Source: an uncultured Hungatella sp. (GTDB lineage Bacteria; Bacillota; Clostridia; Lachnospirales; Lachnospiraceae). From it: a stretch of DNA of 42,463 nucleotides. Location: NCBI GenBank assembly GCA_947066955.1, contig CAMTAF010000017.1, positions 1-42,463 on the forward strand, in the 5' to 3' direction. Position 1 is the first letter of the stretch. Each line of letters opens with the position of its first letter. This document shows, piece by piece, positions 8,264-16,547 of the stretch. The notes below the pieces were generated by a model. It was not told the origin of the DNA and searched no databases. It saw only the letters and a program-made list of their open reading frames with translations. Position numbers and translations under genes: made by a program.

Positions 8264-8632
8264 ATGGCTCGTATTTCAGGTGTTGATTTACCAAGAGAAA
8301 AACGTGTTGAGATTGGCTTGACTTACATCTACGGCATTGGCCGCGCAAGTTCCAATCGTATTCTTGCAGAAGCCGGAGTGAATCCTGACACACGGGTGAA
8401 GGATCTGACCGATGACGAGGTGAGAAAGATTTCCTCAGTGATCGCGGACACTCAGATGGTAGAGGGCGACCTGCGCAGGGAGATCGCCATGAACATCAAG
8501 AGACTCCAGGAGATCGGCTGCTACCGCGGCATCCGCCACAGAAAGAGCCTGCCGGTGCGCGGTCAGAAGACCAAGACCAACGCAAGAACACGTAAAGGTC
8601 CCCGCAAGACTGTGGCAAACAAGAAGAAATAA
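8264..8632 (+). CDS. rpsM: 30S ribosomal protein S13
   Basis: S13 lies in the 30S head and makes intersubunit bridges with L5. The 122-residue product begins [20 protein letters not shown] and has the helix-two-turn-helix region with [13 protein letters not shown]. The C-terminal tail [15 protein letters not shown], which reaches toward the P-site tRNA, is also present. It starts after CAGGAGGTG, 32 bases behind rpmJ. Confidence 0.98.
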   Translation: MARISGVDLPREKRVEIGLTYIYGIGRASSNRILAEAGVNPDTRVKDLTDDEVRKISSVIADTQMVEGDLRREIAMNIKRLQEIGCYRGIRHRKSLPVRGQKTKTNARTRKGPRKTVANKKK

Positions 8633-8726
8633 GGTTACTCATTGACACGAGAACAGAATCAAGTTGCATGTTTTAAAAACAGGAGACGATGATTCGGCAA
8701 TTAGGAAGAAAGTAGGTTAGTTTAAA

Positions 8727-9128
8727 ATGGCTAAAAATAAGTCCACTGCAAAAAAAGTGACAAAAAAGCGCGTAAAGAAAAACGTTGAACGCGGACAGGC
8801 ACATATCCAGTCCTCCTTTAACAACACCATCGTGACGTTGACGGATGCACAGGGTAACGCTTTATCATGGGCAAGTGCTGGTGGTCTGGGATTTAGAGGT
8901 TCAAGGAAATCTACTCCATATGCAGCACAGATGGCAGCAGAGACTGCTGCGAAGGCAGCAATCGTACATGGGTTAAAATCTGTAGACGTTATGGTTAAAG
9001 GACCTGGCTCAGGGCGTGAGGCAGCAATCCGTGCACTTTCTGCATGCGGTATTGAAGTAACTAGTATTAAGGATGTGACACCAGTTCCACACAACGGATG
9101 TCGTCCGCCAAAACGTAGAAGAGTTTAA
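8727..9128 (+). CDS. rpsK: 30S ribosomal protein S11
   Basis: S11 lies on the 30S platform and contacts mRNA at the E site. The 133 residues have the lysine-rich N-terminus, [19 protein letters not shown] (about residues 26-44), [19 protein letters not shown], and the C-terminal [18 protein letters not shown] signature. The ribosome site is weak (AAGAAAGTAGG further upstream). The 94-base gap to rpsM holds no clear structure. Confidence 0.98.
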   Translation: MAKNKSTAKKVTKKRVKKNVERGQAHIQSSFNNTIVTLTDAQGNALSWASAGGLGFRGSRKSTPYAAQMAAETAAKAAIVHGLKSVDVMVKGPGSGREAAIRALSACGIEVTSIKDVTPVPHNGCRPPKRRRV

Positions 9129-9146
9129 TTTTAGGAGGTACGAAAA

Positions 9147-9740
9147 GTGGCAGTTGATAGAGTTCCTGTTCTTAAAAGATGCAGATCACTTGGGCTGGAT
9201 CCGATCTGCTTGGGAATTGACAAAAAGTCCAACAGAGAGTTAAAGAGAGCAAACAGAAAATTAAGTGAGTACGGCCTTCAGCTGAGAGAAAAGCAGAAAG
9301 CGAAATTCATCTACGGCGTTCTGGAGAAGCCCTTCAGAAATTACTACGCGAAAGCTTCCAAGATGGAAGGAATGGTAGGCCAGAACTTAATGATCCTTCT
9401 GGAGAGGAGACTGGACAACGTGGTATTCCGCATGGGATTCGGACGCACCAGAAGAGAGACCAGACAGATCGTAGACCATAAGCATATCCTGGTAAACGGC
9501 AAGTGCGTAAACATTCCGTCTTACTTAGTAAAGGCCGGGGATGTGATTGAAGTTAAAGAGAAATGCAAAGCTTCTCAGAGATACAAAGACGTACTGGAAG
9601 TAACCGCGGGAAGAATGGTGCCGGCATGGCTGGATGTTGACCAGGAGAATTTGCGGGGAACCGTGAAGGAGCTGCCCACCAGAGATGAGATTGATGTTCC
9701 GGTAAACGAAATGCTTATCGTCGAGTTGTACTCCAAATAA
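9147..9740 (+). CDS. rpsD: 30S ribosomal protein S4
   Basis: S4 is a primary 16S rRNA-binding and assembly protein, and in many bacteria a translational repressor of the alpha operon. The 197-residue product has the S4 RNA-binding motif [20 protein letters not shown] (about residues 92-111) followed by [14 protein letters not shown]. It starts with GTG after TTAGGAGGT. The N-terminal part has one Cys pair-like region ([12 protein letters not shown]) but not a full zinc-binding Cys4, so it is probably the zinc-free form. Confidence 0.97.
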   Translation: MAVDRVPVLKRCRSLGLDPICLGIDKKSNRELKRANRKLSEYGLQLREKQKAKFIYGVLEKPFRNYYAKASKMEGMVGQNLMILLERRLDNVVFRMGFGRTRRETRQIVDHKHILVNGKCVNIPSYLVKAGDVIEVKEKCKASQRYKDVLEVTAGRMVPAWLDVDQENLRGTVKELPTRDEIDVPVNEMLIVELYSK

Positions 9741-9755
9741 TCGTTTGATGGTTTA

Positions 9756-9788
9756 GCCATGTGAGCGGCATATGCCGTCTTACATGGC
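9756..9788 (+). repeat. Hairpin between rpsD and rpoA
   Basis: GCCATGT (9756-9762) pairs with ACATGGC (9782-9788), enclosing a perfect palindrome GGCATATGCC. There is no T-tract after it, so it is unlikely to be a factor-independent terminator. It may set mRNA stability between rpsD and rpoA. Confidence 0.6.
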
Positions 9789-9851
9789 CAGGTCATTATA
9801 TTATGATGAGTAGAAAGGCCTCGACATGTAGACTAAAAAGGAGGGGCTATA

Positions 9852-10811
9852 GTGTTCGATTTCGAAAAACCAAACATTGAAATTGCAGAAATCTCCGAAG
9901 ATAAAAAATACGGAAAGTTTGTAGTAGAACCACTTGAGAGAGGCTACGGCACGACTTTGGGCAATTCTTTGAGAAGGATTATGCTTTCTTCTCTCCCGGG
10001 AGCTGCAGTCAGCCAGGTGAAAATCGACGGCGTTTTGCATGAGTTCAGTTCCATCCCCGGCGTCAAGGAGGATGTGACTGAGATTATCATGAACATCAAG
10101 AGTTTAGCAATAAAGAACAACAGCGACAGCAATGAGGTGAAGACCGCTTACATTGAGTATTCCGGTGAAGGGGTTATCACTGCTGCCGATATCCAGGTGG
10201 ATCCGGATATTGAGATCCTCAACCCGGATCAGGTGATCGCTACCTTAAGCGGCGGCCCGGACAGCAAGTTCTATATGGAGCTGACCATTACCAAGGGCCG
10301 GGGTTACATCAGCGCGGATAAGAATAAGAAAGATGACCTGCCTATCAGCGTCATTGCCGTGGATTCCATCTACACTCCTGTGGAGAGGGTGAACATGTCC
10401 GTGGAGAACACCCGTGTGGGACAGGTTACGGATTACGATAAACTGACCCTTGACGTGTACACTAACGGAACCCTGGCGCCTGACGAGGCAGTGAGCCTTG
10501 CGGCAAAGGTGCTCAGCGAGCACTTAAACCTTTTCATCGACCTGTCCGAGAACGCCAGGACCGCGGAGATCATGGTGGAGAAGGAGGACAATGAGAAGGA
10601 GAAGGTCCTTGAGATGAATATTGACGAGCTGGAGCTGTCTGTCCGCTCTTACAATTGTCTCAAGAGAGCGGGGATCAACACCGTGGAGGAGCTGTGCAAC
10701 AGAACCTCCGAGGATATGATGAAGGTCCGCAACCTTGGCAGAAAGTCTCTGGAAGAGGTTCTGGCCAAGTTGAAGGAGCTGGGGCTTCAGCTGAACCCAA
10801 GCGACGAATAA
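9852..10811 (+). CDS. rpoA: DNA-directed RNA polymerase subunit alpha
   Basis: The alpha subunit starts RNA polymerase assembly and binds UP elements and activators with its C-terminal domain. The 319-residue product has the alpha-NTD with [20 protein letters not shown] (about residues 26-45) and the linker rich in Glu/Lys. The alpha-CTD has [19 protein letters not shown] and [17 protein letters not shown] start after AAGGAGGGG. Length and domain order are typical for Firmicutes. Confidence 0.98.
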   Translation: MFDFEKPNIEIAEISEDKKYGKFVVEPLERGYGTTLGNSLRRIMLSSLPGAAVSQVKIDGVLHEFSSIPGVKEDVTEIIMNIKSLAIKNNSDSNEVKTAYIEYSGEGVITAADIQVDPDIEILNPDQVIATLSGGPDSKFYMELTITKGRGYISADKNKKDDLPISVIAVDSIYTPVERVNMSVENTRVGQVTDYDKLTLDVYTNGTLAPDEAVSLAAKVLSEHLNLFIDLSENARTAEIMVEKEDNEKEKVLEMNIDELELSVRSYNCLKRAGINTVEELCNRTSEDMMKVRNLGRKSLEEVLAKLKELGLQLNPSDE

Positions 10812-10950
10812 AGAGTTTTTCACGTTATGCGAGATGTGCCTTGTCCTGTAAGACCGCAGGCTGGGACGAGGTATTGATAAAAAAGGATGCGGTTTCCGTA
10901 AGTCCGACGAAGCAGGAAAGCGTCTCCACATATTTATGGAGGAAAGAACG

Positions 10951-11487
10951 ATGGCAGGATATAGAAAACTTGGAAAGAATTCCAGTCAGAGAAAGGCATT
11001 GCTGAGAAATCAGGTTACTGCCCTTTTGTACAACGGAAAGATCATCACCACTGAGGCCAGGGCAAAGGAGGTCCGCAAGATCGCCGAGGGACTGATCGCC
11101 ATGGCGGTGAGAGAGAAAGACAACTTTGAGACCGTGAAGGTTACAGCTAAGGTTGCCCGCAAGGACAAAGACGGAAAGCGGGTAAAAGAGGTTGTAGACG
11201 GCAAGAAGGTAACGGTTTACGATGAAGTGGAGAAAGAGATTAAGAAGGATCTTCCTTCCAGACTTCACGCAAGACGCCAGATGCTTAAGGTTCTCTATCC
11301 CATTACGGAGGTTCCCGCTGCTGCCGCAGGCAGGAAGAGGAATACAAAAGAGGTTGATCTCCCGGCCAAGCTGTTTGACGAGATCGCTCCCAAGTACACC
11401 GCCCGCAACGGCGGTTATACCAGGATCGTGAAGATCGGTATGCGCAAGGGCGACGGCGCCATGGAGGTTCTCTTAGAGCTGGTATAG
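10951..11487 (+). CDS. rplQ: 50S ribosomal protein L17 with family-specific insertions
   Basis: L17 surrounds the polypeptide exit region. Most bacterial L17 proteins are 116-130 residues; this one has 178. The conserved parts are the N-terminal [19 protein letters not shown] (residues 5-23), [11 protein letters not shown] (105-115), and [19 protein letters not shown] (141-159). The extra sequence is a charged Lys/Glu-rich stretch at about 54-102 and a shorter one at about 120-137. ATG at 10951 follows GGAGGAAAG; an in-frame ATG at 10936 would put the ribosome site inside the gene. It is last in the alpha operon and a terminator follows. Confidence 0.95.
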   Translation: MAGYRKLGKNSSQRKALLRNQVTALLYNGKIITTEARAKEVRKIAEGLIAMAVREKDNFETVKVTAKVARKDKDGKRVKEVVDGKKVTVYDEVEKEIKKDLPSRLHARRQMLKVLYPITEVPAAAAGRKRNTKEVDLPAKLFDEIAPKYTARNGGYTRIVKIGMRKGDGAMEVLLELV

Positions 11488-11500
11488 TTTAAAAAATAGA

Positions 11501-11539
11501 AAAAGACCCGGAGGATCTCAGGATTCCTTCGGGTTTTTT
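11501..11539 (+). terminator. Terminator after rplQ
   Basis: ACCCGGAGGA (11506-11515) pairs with TCCTTCGGGT (11525-11534, with G-T wobble), preceded by an A-tract and followed by TTTTT. This is a textbook intrinsic terminator closing the ribosomal cluster. Confidence 0.9.
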
Positions 11540-11569
11540 ACCGTAAAGAGAACGAAAGAATATCGTAAG

Positions 11570-11598
11570 TTGACGGTTACAGGGCCAGTGTTTATAAT
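11570..11598 (+). promoter_or_regulatory. Sigma-A promoter of the first wall-binding protein gene
   Basis: TTGACG (11570-11575), 17-base spacer, TATAAT (11593-11598). It lies about 46 bases before the ATG at 11645. The near-consensus form suggests strong, constitutive expression. Confidence 0.85.
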
Positions 11599-11644
11599 AA
11601 AATCAGGCAGAATAACCAACACTCGTGCAGGAATGGAGGAAAAG

Positions 11645-12910
11645 ATGAAAATTACGAGAGGCAGAACACTGGCGCTGCTGCTTGCCCTGTGTCTGGCTGT
11701 TGTGGGAACTCCCTCAGCGGCGTTTGGCGCCACGAAACCGATCACTTCTATATCAGTCCGTGTAGGGACGGACTCAGAGGCAGGAGATTTTCTCAATGAG
11801 AACATCACACTGTTTACGGATACCACAGAGACTCAGTCAGGCACCTATGCGGCTACTAATTCCGCCAGATATTATGTGAGGGACGCGGAGTGGCTGACCT
11901 CCACCAGAGATGAGCTGGCTGTAGGCGATGAGCCTAAGATGAAACTTTATCTGGATATTGAGGACAGCGATTACTCTTTTCGGGGCAATTATTCAGCCGG
12001 CAATGTGACCGTCAAAGGAGGAACCTTCGTGTCGGCCCGGAAGTCCTCGTCAGGGGACTTGGAGCTGACGGTAAAGTTAAGCGGCATCAAGGGCATCTAC
12101 CGGGCTCCGTCAGACGCTGTGTGGCGGGATTCGGGATACGGCCAGGCCATGTGGACCATGGGAGAGGAGGACGAGGAGGAAGAGAAGAGAGTCAGCTCCG
12201 GTTACTATGATGTGTACCTGTACAGGGGAAGCAGCATTGTGAAAAAACTGGAGGACTACAAGGGAACCACCTACAATTTTTACCCCTACATGACGAAGAA
12301 GGGAACCTACAAGTTTAAAGTGAGGACCGTGCCCCACACGGAGGCAGAGAAAAAATACGGAACCAGAAGCGATTGGACAGAGTCCGACGAGGTCTACCTG
12401 GAGGAGGAAGAGGTGTCCGATGGAACCGGCCAGACCGACGGCAACGGACAGCCGGTGGGCAATACGGCCCAGGTTGGCTGGATCTTGTCCGAGGGCACAT
12501 GGTATTATCGGTATCCTGACGGCTCCTATGAAAAGAACGGATGGCTGAAGCTTAATGACAAGTGGTATCTCTTTGACAAGGATGGGAAGATGCTCACGGG
12601 TTGGCAGAAGAAAGACGGGCTGTCCTATTTTCTCAACAGCAATGGAGAGATGTATGTGGGATGGCTCAAGTCAGGCAGCTACTGGTACTATTTAAACAGA
12701 ATTTCGGACGGCGTGGAGGGCGCCGCCCACACAGGATGGCTTCACAGCGACGGGAAGATCTATTATCTCGACAAGAACGGAGTCATGCTGGAAGGCTGGA
12801 ATGAGGTAGACGGCGGATGGCGCTATTTCTACCCGGGTTCCGGCAATATGGCCGTAGACACCACGGTTGACACATTTTACGTGGACAAAGAGGGAATCTG
12901 GAAAAAATAG
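11645..12910 (+). CDS. Secreted protein with C-terminal cell-wall-binding repeats
   Basis: A 421-residue exported protein of unknown function. It has a signal peptide (residues 1 to about 28: MKITRGR, then a Leu/Ala-rich core and AAFGA cleavage site). A beta-rich domain of about 250 residues follows, with an acidic EEDEEEEKR stretch. From about residue 277 to the end there are 6-7 aromatic/glycine repeats of the choline/glucan-binding (CW_binding_1) type, such as GWLKLNDKWYLFDKDGKM and GWLHSDGKIYYLDKNGVM. No catalytic domain is recognised. ATG at 11645 follows GGAGGAAAAG; the longer frame from TTG 11570 would start on the promoter -35 box. A second, shorter relative follows. Confidence 0.85.
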   Translation: MKITRGRTLALLLALCLAVVGTPSAAFGATKPITSISVRVGTDSEAGDFLNENITLFTDTTETQSGTYAATNSARYYVRDAEWLTSTRDELAVGDEPKMKLYLDIEDSDYSFRGNYSAGNVTVKGGTFVSARKSSSGDLELTVKLSGIKGIYRAPSDAVWRDSGYGQAMWTMGEEDEEEEKRVSSGYYDVYLYRGSSIVKKLEDYKGTTYNFYPYMTKKGTYKFKVRTVPHTEAEKKYGTRSDWTESDEVYLEEEEVSDGTGQTDGNGQPVGNTAQVGWILSEGTWYYRYPDGSYEKNGWLKLNDKWYLFDKDGKMLTGWQKKDGLSYFLNSNGEMYVGWLKSGSYWYYLNRISDGVEGAAHTGWLHSDGKIYYLDKNGVMLEGWNEVDGGWRYFYPGSGNMAVDTTVDTFYVDKEGIWKK

Positions 12911-12992
12911 GCGGCAGGGCAGAGCCCATGCATGAGGCAGCCGCGAAAAAAGTCAGCCGCCGGCAAAAAGCCTGGCGGGAAAGGAGTCAGAG

Positions 12993-13748
12993 ATGAAGAC
13001 AACAGGGAAGAGATGGGGGCTGGGGATCCTGGCGGCCTTGTTTATGGCCGTTACCATGTGCGTTCCGGCCATGGCAGCCACAAAGACACAGCTGGGAGAG
13101 CCTGAGGAGGCCTACTGGGACGGAAGCCAGCCGGGAATCGCCCGCTGGAAGAAGGTGGATAAGGCCAAGGAGTATGAGGTCCGTCTCTACGAGGGCGATG
13201 ACGAGCGGGTGACCCGGGTCACGGTGAGCACCAACAAGGCAGATTTCAGCAGCTATATGACAGACGGCAGATGGTATCATTTTTCCGTCAGGGCGGTGCC
13301 CAAGTCAAACCAGAAGAACCTTACCGCCGGAGAGTGGGTGGATTCCGATATGCTGGAAGCCACGGGCTTTGGGGACAACTCGGGAAAGTGGAGGACCTAC
13401 AGCGAGGGGAAGAAGTATCAGAAGGCCGACGAGACCTATGTCACAGACCAGTGGTATAAGATTCAGGGCAAATGGTATCTGTTCGACAAGGACAGCTATA
13501 TGCTCACCGGATGGCAGCAGGTAGATAACGTATGGTATTACCTGGATGCGGACGGGGTGATGCAGACCGGCTGGCTGGACATAGACGGAGGACGGTATTA
13601 TCTGACTTCGGGAACCGGGGCCATGGCAGTGGGCTGGGTCGAGGACCAGCCGGGAGAGTGGTACTACATGGGCGCGGACGGACGGATGCTCACGGATACG
13701 GTGGTGGAAGGGCACCAGCTGGACAGCACCGGAAAGAGAGTTTCCTAA
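12993..13748 (+). CDS. Second secreted wall-binding-repeat protein
   Basis: A 251-residue relative of the gene upstream. The signal peptide covers about residues 1-29 (cleavage near AMAA). A fibronectin-III-like domain (about 35-125) has WKKVDKAKEYEVRLYEGDD and WYHFSVRAVP, and from about residue 145 there are four wall-binding repeats (KWYLFDKDSYMLTGWQQ, WYYLDADGVMQTGWLD and others). The matching KFKVRTVP in the first protein suggests that the two arose by duplication. It starts after AAAGGAGTC, 82 bases downstream, probably in the same transcript; a strong terminator follows. Function unknown; a surface scaffold or wall-remodelling accessory role is a guess. Confidence 0.85.
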   Translation: MKTTGKRWGLGILAALFMAVTMCVPAMAATKTQLGEPEEAYWDGSQPGIARWKKVDKAKEYEVRLYEGDDERVTRVTVSTNKADFSSYMTDGRWYHFSVRAVPKSNQKNLTAGEWVDSDMLEATGFGDNSGKWRTYSEGKKYQKADETYVTDQWYKIQGKWYLFDKDSYMLTGWQQVDNVWYYLDADGVMQTGWLDIDGGRYYLTSGTGAMAVGWVEDQPGEWYYMGADGRMLTDTVVEGHQLDSTGKRVS

Positions 13749-13771
13749 AATACGGCGGGTTAAGATAAAAC

Positions 13772-13813
13772 CGCATAAAAAAGAGAATCCTGAGGGGTTC
13801 TCTTTTTTATGCG
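13772..13813 (+). terminator. Terminator with perfect 16-bp stem
   Basis: CGCATAAAAAAGAGAA (13772-13787) and TTCTCTTTTTTATGCG (13798-13813) are perfect complements around a 10-base loop. With A- and T-runs in both arms it could act in both directions. It ends the wall-protein transcript. Confidence 0.85.
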
Positions 13814-13846
13814 TACGGGCCCCAGGAGGAAGAATCACGGTTTATC

Positions 13847-13875
13847 TTGACTATTGGGGGAAATTCAACTAAAAT
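13847..13875 (+). promoter_or_regulatory. Sigma-A promoter of the ecfA1-ecfA2-ecfT operon
   Basis: TTGACT (13847-13852), 17-base spacer, TAAAAT (13870-13875), about 70 bases before the ecfA1 start. The preceding terminator makes this an independent transcription unit. Confidence 0.75.
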
Positions 13876-13945
13876 TGTAAAGCAATAGTTACCGTTCAAG
13901 GGTTATTTTGAAAACGGTATATAAAAACAGCGGGAAAGGTCAAAT

Positions 13946-14830
13946 ATGGGAATCATAAAGGCGAGCAGACTGATCTTTGATTATATAAGACGAGACGAAG
14001 ACGACAATATAGAAGAGATCGACAGGGCCATTGACAATTTGAATGTGGATATCGAGAAAGGAAGTTTTGTGGCCATCTTAGGGCACAACGGTTCCGGCAA
14101 GTCCACCTTCGCCAAGCAGATCAACGGGATCCTGACTCCCACGGAGGGAACGGTGTGGGTTTCCGGCATGGACACTTCTGACGAGGAGGCGATCTGGGAG
14201 ATCCGCAAGAAGGCGGGGATGGTGTTCCAGAATCCCGATAACCAGATTATCGGCAATGTGGTTGAGGAGGATGTGGGATTCGGCCCTGAGAATATGGGAG
14301 TGCCTGCGCCGGACATCTGGAAGCGGGTGGACGAGAGCCTGGAGGCAGTGGGCATGACCGCCTACCGCTACAAATCTCCCAACAGGCTGTCAGGAGGCCA
14401 GAAGCAGAGGGTGGCTATAGCCGGTGTGATGGCCATGCGCCCGGAGTGCATTATCCTGGATGAGCCCACGGCCATGCTGGACCCCAATGGCCGCAGGGAA
14501 GTGATAAAGACGGTGAGGGAGCTGAACAGGCAGGAGGGGATCACGGTGCTGCTGATCACCCACTACATGGAGGAAGTGATCTCTGCGGACAGGGTGATTG
14601 TCATGGATGACGGGAAGCTGGTGATGGATGGCACGCCCAGGGAGATCTTTTCCCAGGTGGAGAAGCTGAAAGCTTACCGCTTAGATGTGCCTCAGGTGAC
14701 GGAGCTGGCCTACGAGTTAAAGCAGGCGGGGCTTGACATTCCCGAGGGCATCCTCTCAAATGAGGAGCTGATGGATTGTCTCCTCCCTATGTTTAAGGAG
14801 CGGTTCCCACAGCAGGTTGCACTGACGTAA
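13946..14830 (+). CDS. ecfA1: ECF transporter ATPase EcfA1
   Basis: One of the two ATPases of an energy-coupling factor transporter, which powers uptake of vitamins or metal ions through interchangeable S components. The 294 residues carry Walker [10 protein letters not shown] (46-53), the Q-loop [10 protein letters not shown] typical of EcfA1, the signature [13 protein letters not shown], and Walker [14 protein letters not shown], with the H-loop at [10 protein letters not shown]. It starts an operon with ecfA2 (10-base gap) and ecfT. The S components are not nearby, so this is a shared (group II) module. Confidence 0.95.
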   Translation: MGIIKASRLIFDYIRRDEDDNIEEIDRAIDNLNVDIEKGSFVAILGHNGSGKSTFAKQINGILTPTEGTVWVSGMDTSDEEAIWEIRKKAGMVFQNPDNQIIGNVVEEDVGFGPENMGVPAPDIWKRVDESLEAVGMTAYRYKSPNRLSGGQKQRVAIAGVMAMRPECIILDEPTAMLDPNGRREVIKTVRELNRQEGITVLLITHYMEEVISADRVIVMDDGKLVMDGTPREIFSQVEKLKAYRLDVPQVTELAYELKQAGLDIPEGILSNEELMDCLLPMFKERFPQQVALT

Positions 14831-14840
14831 GGAGAGGACG

Positions 14841-15689
14841 ATGGCGATAAAAGCAGAGCATTTGACTTATGTGTACGGGCAGGGGACTGCCTTTGAACAG
14901 TATGCCTTAAAGGACGTGAATTTTGAGATCCCTGACGGACAGTTTGTAGGGCTGATCGGCCATACAGGGTCAGGGAAGTCCACTTTGATCCAACACCTCA
15001 ACGGGCTTATTAAGCCTACGGAGGGGACCGTGTATTACGATGGAGAGGACATCCACAAAGAAGGATACAATTTGAGGGAGCTCAGGTCAAAGGTGGGGCT
15101 GGTGTTCCAGTATCCGGAGCATCAGCTTTTTGAGATCGACGTATTTTCCGACGTGTGCTTTGGCCCCAGGAATCTGGGGCTGGAGAAAGAGGAGGTTGAG
15201 AAACGTGCCAGGCTCGCCTTAGAGCAGGTGGGTCTTGATAAAAAGTACTGGGAGCAGTCGCCTTTTGAATTGTCCGGCGGACAGAAGAGGCGGGCGGCCA
15301 TCGCGGGGGTGCTGGCCATGGACCCTAAGGTGCTGATCCTGGACGAGCCCACGGCGGGGCTGGACCCAAGGGGCAGGGATGAGATCCTGGAGGAGATCAG
15401 CCAGCTCCACAGGAAGAGGGGCATGAGTATCATCCTGGTGTCCCACAGTATGGAGGACATAGCCAGGTACGCGGACAGGCTGATGGTGATGAACCACGGG
15501 GAGAAGGTTTTCGACGGCCCGCCCCGGGAAGTGTTTCGGCACTACAGGGAGCTGGAGGCCATGGGGCTGGCGGCCCCCCAGGTGACTTATATCGTCCACG
15601 GCCTGAGGGAGCGGGGAGTTCCCATTGACCAGGATATCACTACAGTGGAGGAGGCAAGAGAAGCCATTGTAAAGCTGCTCAAAGGGTAG
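14841..15689 (+). CDS. ecfA2: ECF transporter ATPase EcfA2
   Basis: The partner ATPase of EcfA1. In its 282 residues Walker A GHTGSGKST lies at 40-48, the Q-loop FQYPEHQLFE is the EcfA2 form, the signature is LSGGQKRRAAIAG, Walker B is VLILDEPTAGLDPRG, and the H-loop is ILVSHSMEDI. The start follows AAGGAGAGG. The A1/A2 pair is expected to form a heterodimer on the two coupling helices of EcfT. Confidence 0.95.
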   Translation: MAIKAEHLTYVYGQGTAFEQYALKDVNFEIPDGQFVGLIGHTGSGKSTLIQHLNGLIKPTEGTVYYDGEDIHKEGYNLRELRSKVGLVFQYPEHQLFEIDVFSDVCFGPRNLGLEKEEVEKRARLALEQVGLDKKYWEQSPFELSGGQKRRAAIAGVLAMDPKVLILDEPTAGLDPRGRDEILEEISQLHRKRGMSIILVSHSMEDIARYADRLMVMNHGEKVFDGPPREVFRHYRELEAMGLAAPQVTYIVHGLRERGVPIDQDITTVEEAREAIVKLLKG

Positions 15690-15719
15690 AAGGGGCAGTT
15701 TCGCAAAGCGGAGGAAGAG

Positions 15720-16520
15720 ATGATCAGAGATATTACATTAGGGCAATATTATCCGGTGGATTCGGTGTTGCACCGCATGGATCCCCGGACCAAGCTGTTC
15801 GGCACCATGGTGTTTATCATATCCCTGTTTTTGGCAGACCACATCGTGGCTTACGCCATAGCCACGGTGTTTCTGGCGTCGGCTATCGCCATATCCAGGG
15901 TGCCTTTTAAGTTTATGGTGAGAGGGCTGAGGGCAGTGGTGTTTCTGCTGCTGATCAGCGTCAGCTTTAACCTGTTTTTGACGGACGGGGAGGTGCTGGT
16001 GAGGCTGGGGTTTTTAAAGATCACCAGGGAGGGCCTTCGGATGTCCTGCTTTATGGGTCTGAGGCTGATCTATCTGGTGGTGGGATCTTCCATCATGACT
16101 CTCACCACCACGCCCAACCAGCTGACCGACGGCATGGAGAAGAGCCTTGGTTTTTTGAAGGCCGTGAGAGTGCCTGTCCACGAGATATCCATGATGATGT
16201 CCATTGCCCTGCGGTTTATCCCCATCCTGGTGGAGGAGACGGACAAGATCATGAAGGCCCAGATGGCCAGGGGGGCGGATTTTGAGAGCGGGAACCTGAT
16301 CCAGAAGGCAAAGAGCATGGTGCCGCTCCTGGTGCCCCTGTTTATCTCGGCTTTCCGCCGGGCAACGGATCTGGCCATGGCCATGGAGGCCAGGTGCTAC
16401 CGGGGCGGTGAGGGGCGGACAAGGATGAAGCCTCTGCGCTACAGCCGCCGGGACTATGGGGCCTACGTGGTCTACGGGATTTATCTGGCAGCGATCATAG
16501 CGGTGAGGGCGGCGCTGTAG
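15720..16520 (+). CDS. ecfT: ECF transporter transmembrane subunit EcfT
   Basis: EcfT connects the ATPases to the S component. The 266-residue membrane protein begins IRDITLGQYYPVDSVLHRMD, a common EcfT start, and has several hydrophobic segments. The two cytoplasmic coupling-helix motifs are present: MARGADF near residue 182 and EARCYRGGEGRTRM near residue 224 (the Ala-Arg-Xaa motifs that touch the ATPases). It follows ecfA2 by 30 bases with GGAGGAAGAG as ribosome site. Confidence 0.95.
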   Translation: MIRDITLGQYYPVDSVLHRMDPRTKLFGTMVFIISLFLADHIVAYAIATVFLASAIAISRVPFKFMVRGLRAVVFLLLISVSFNLFLTDGEVLVRLGFLKITREGLRMSCFMGLRLIYLVVGSSIMTLTTTPNQLTDGMEKSLGFLKAVRVPVHEISMMMSIALRFIPILVEETDKIMKAQMARGADFESGNLIQKAKSMVPLLVPLFISAFRRATDLAMAMEARCYRGGEGRTRMKPLRYSRRDYGAYVVYGIYLAAIIAVRAAL

Positions 16521-16547
16521 GAAGGCTTAGGGCCGGAAAGGGGACTT

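Noticed and set aside
11570..11644. TTG start of the first wall-binding protein
   Set aside because: The TTG is the -35 box of the promoter; the ATG at 11645 has a ribosome site and a proper signal peptide.
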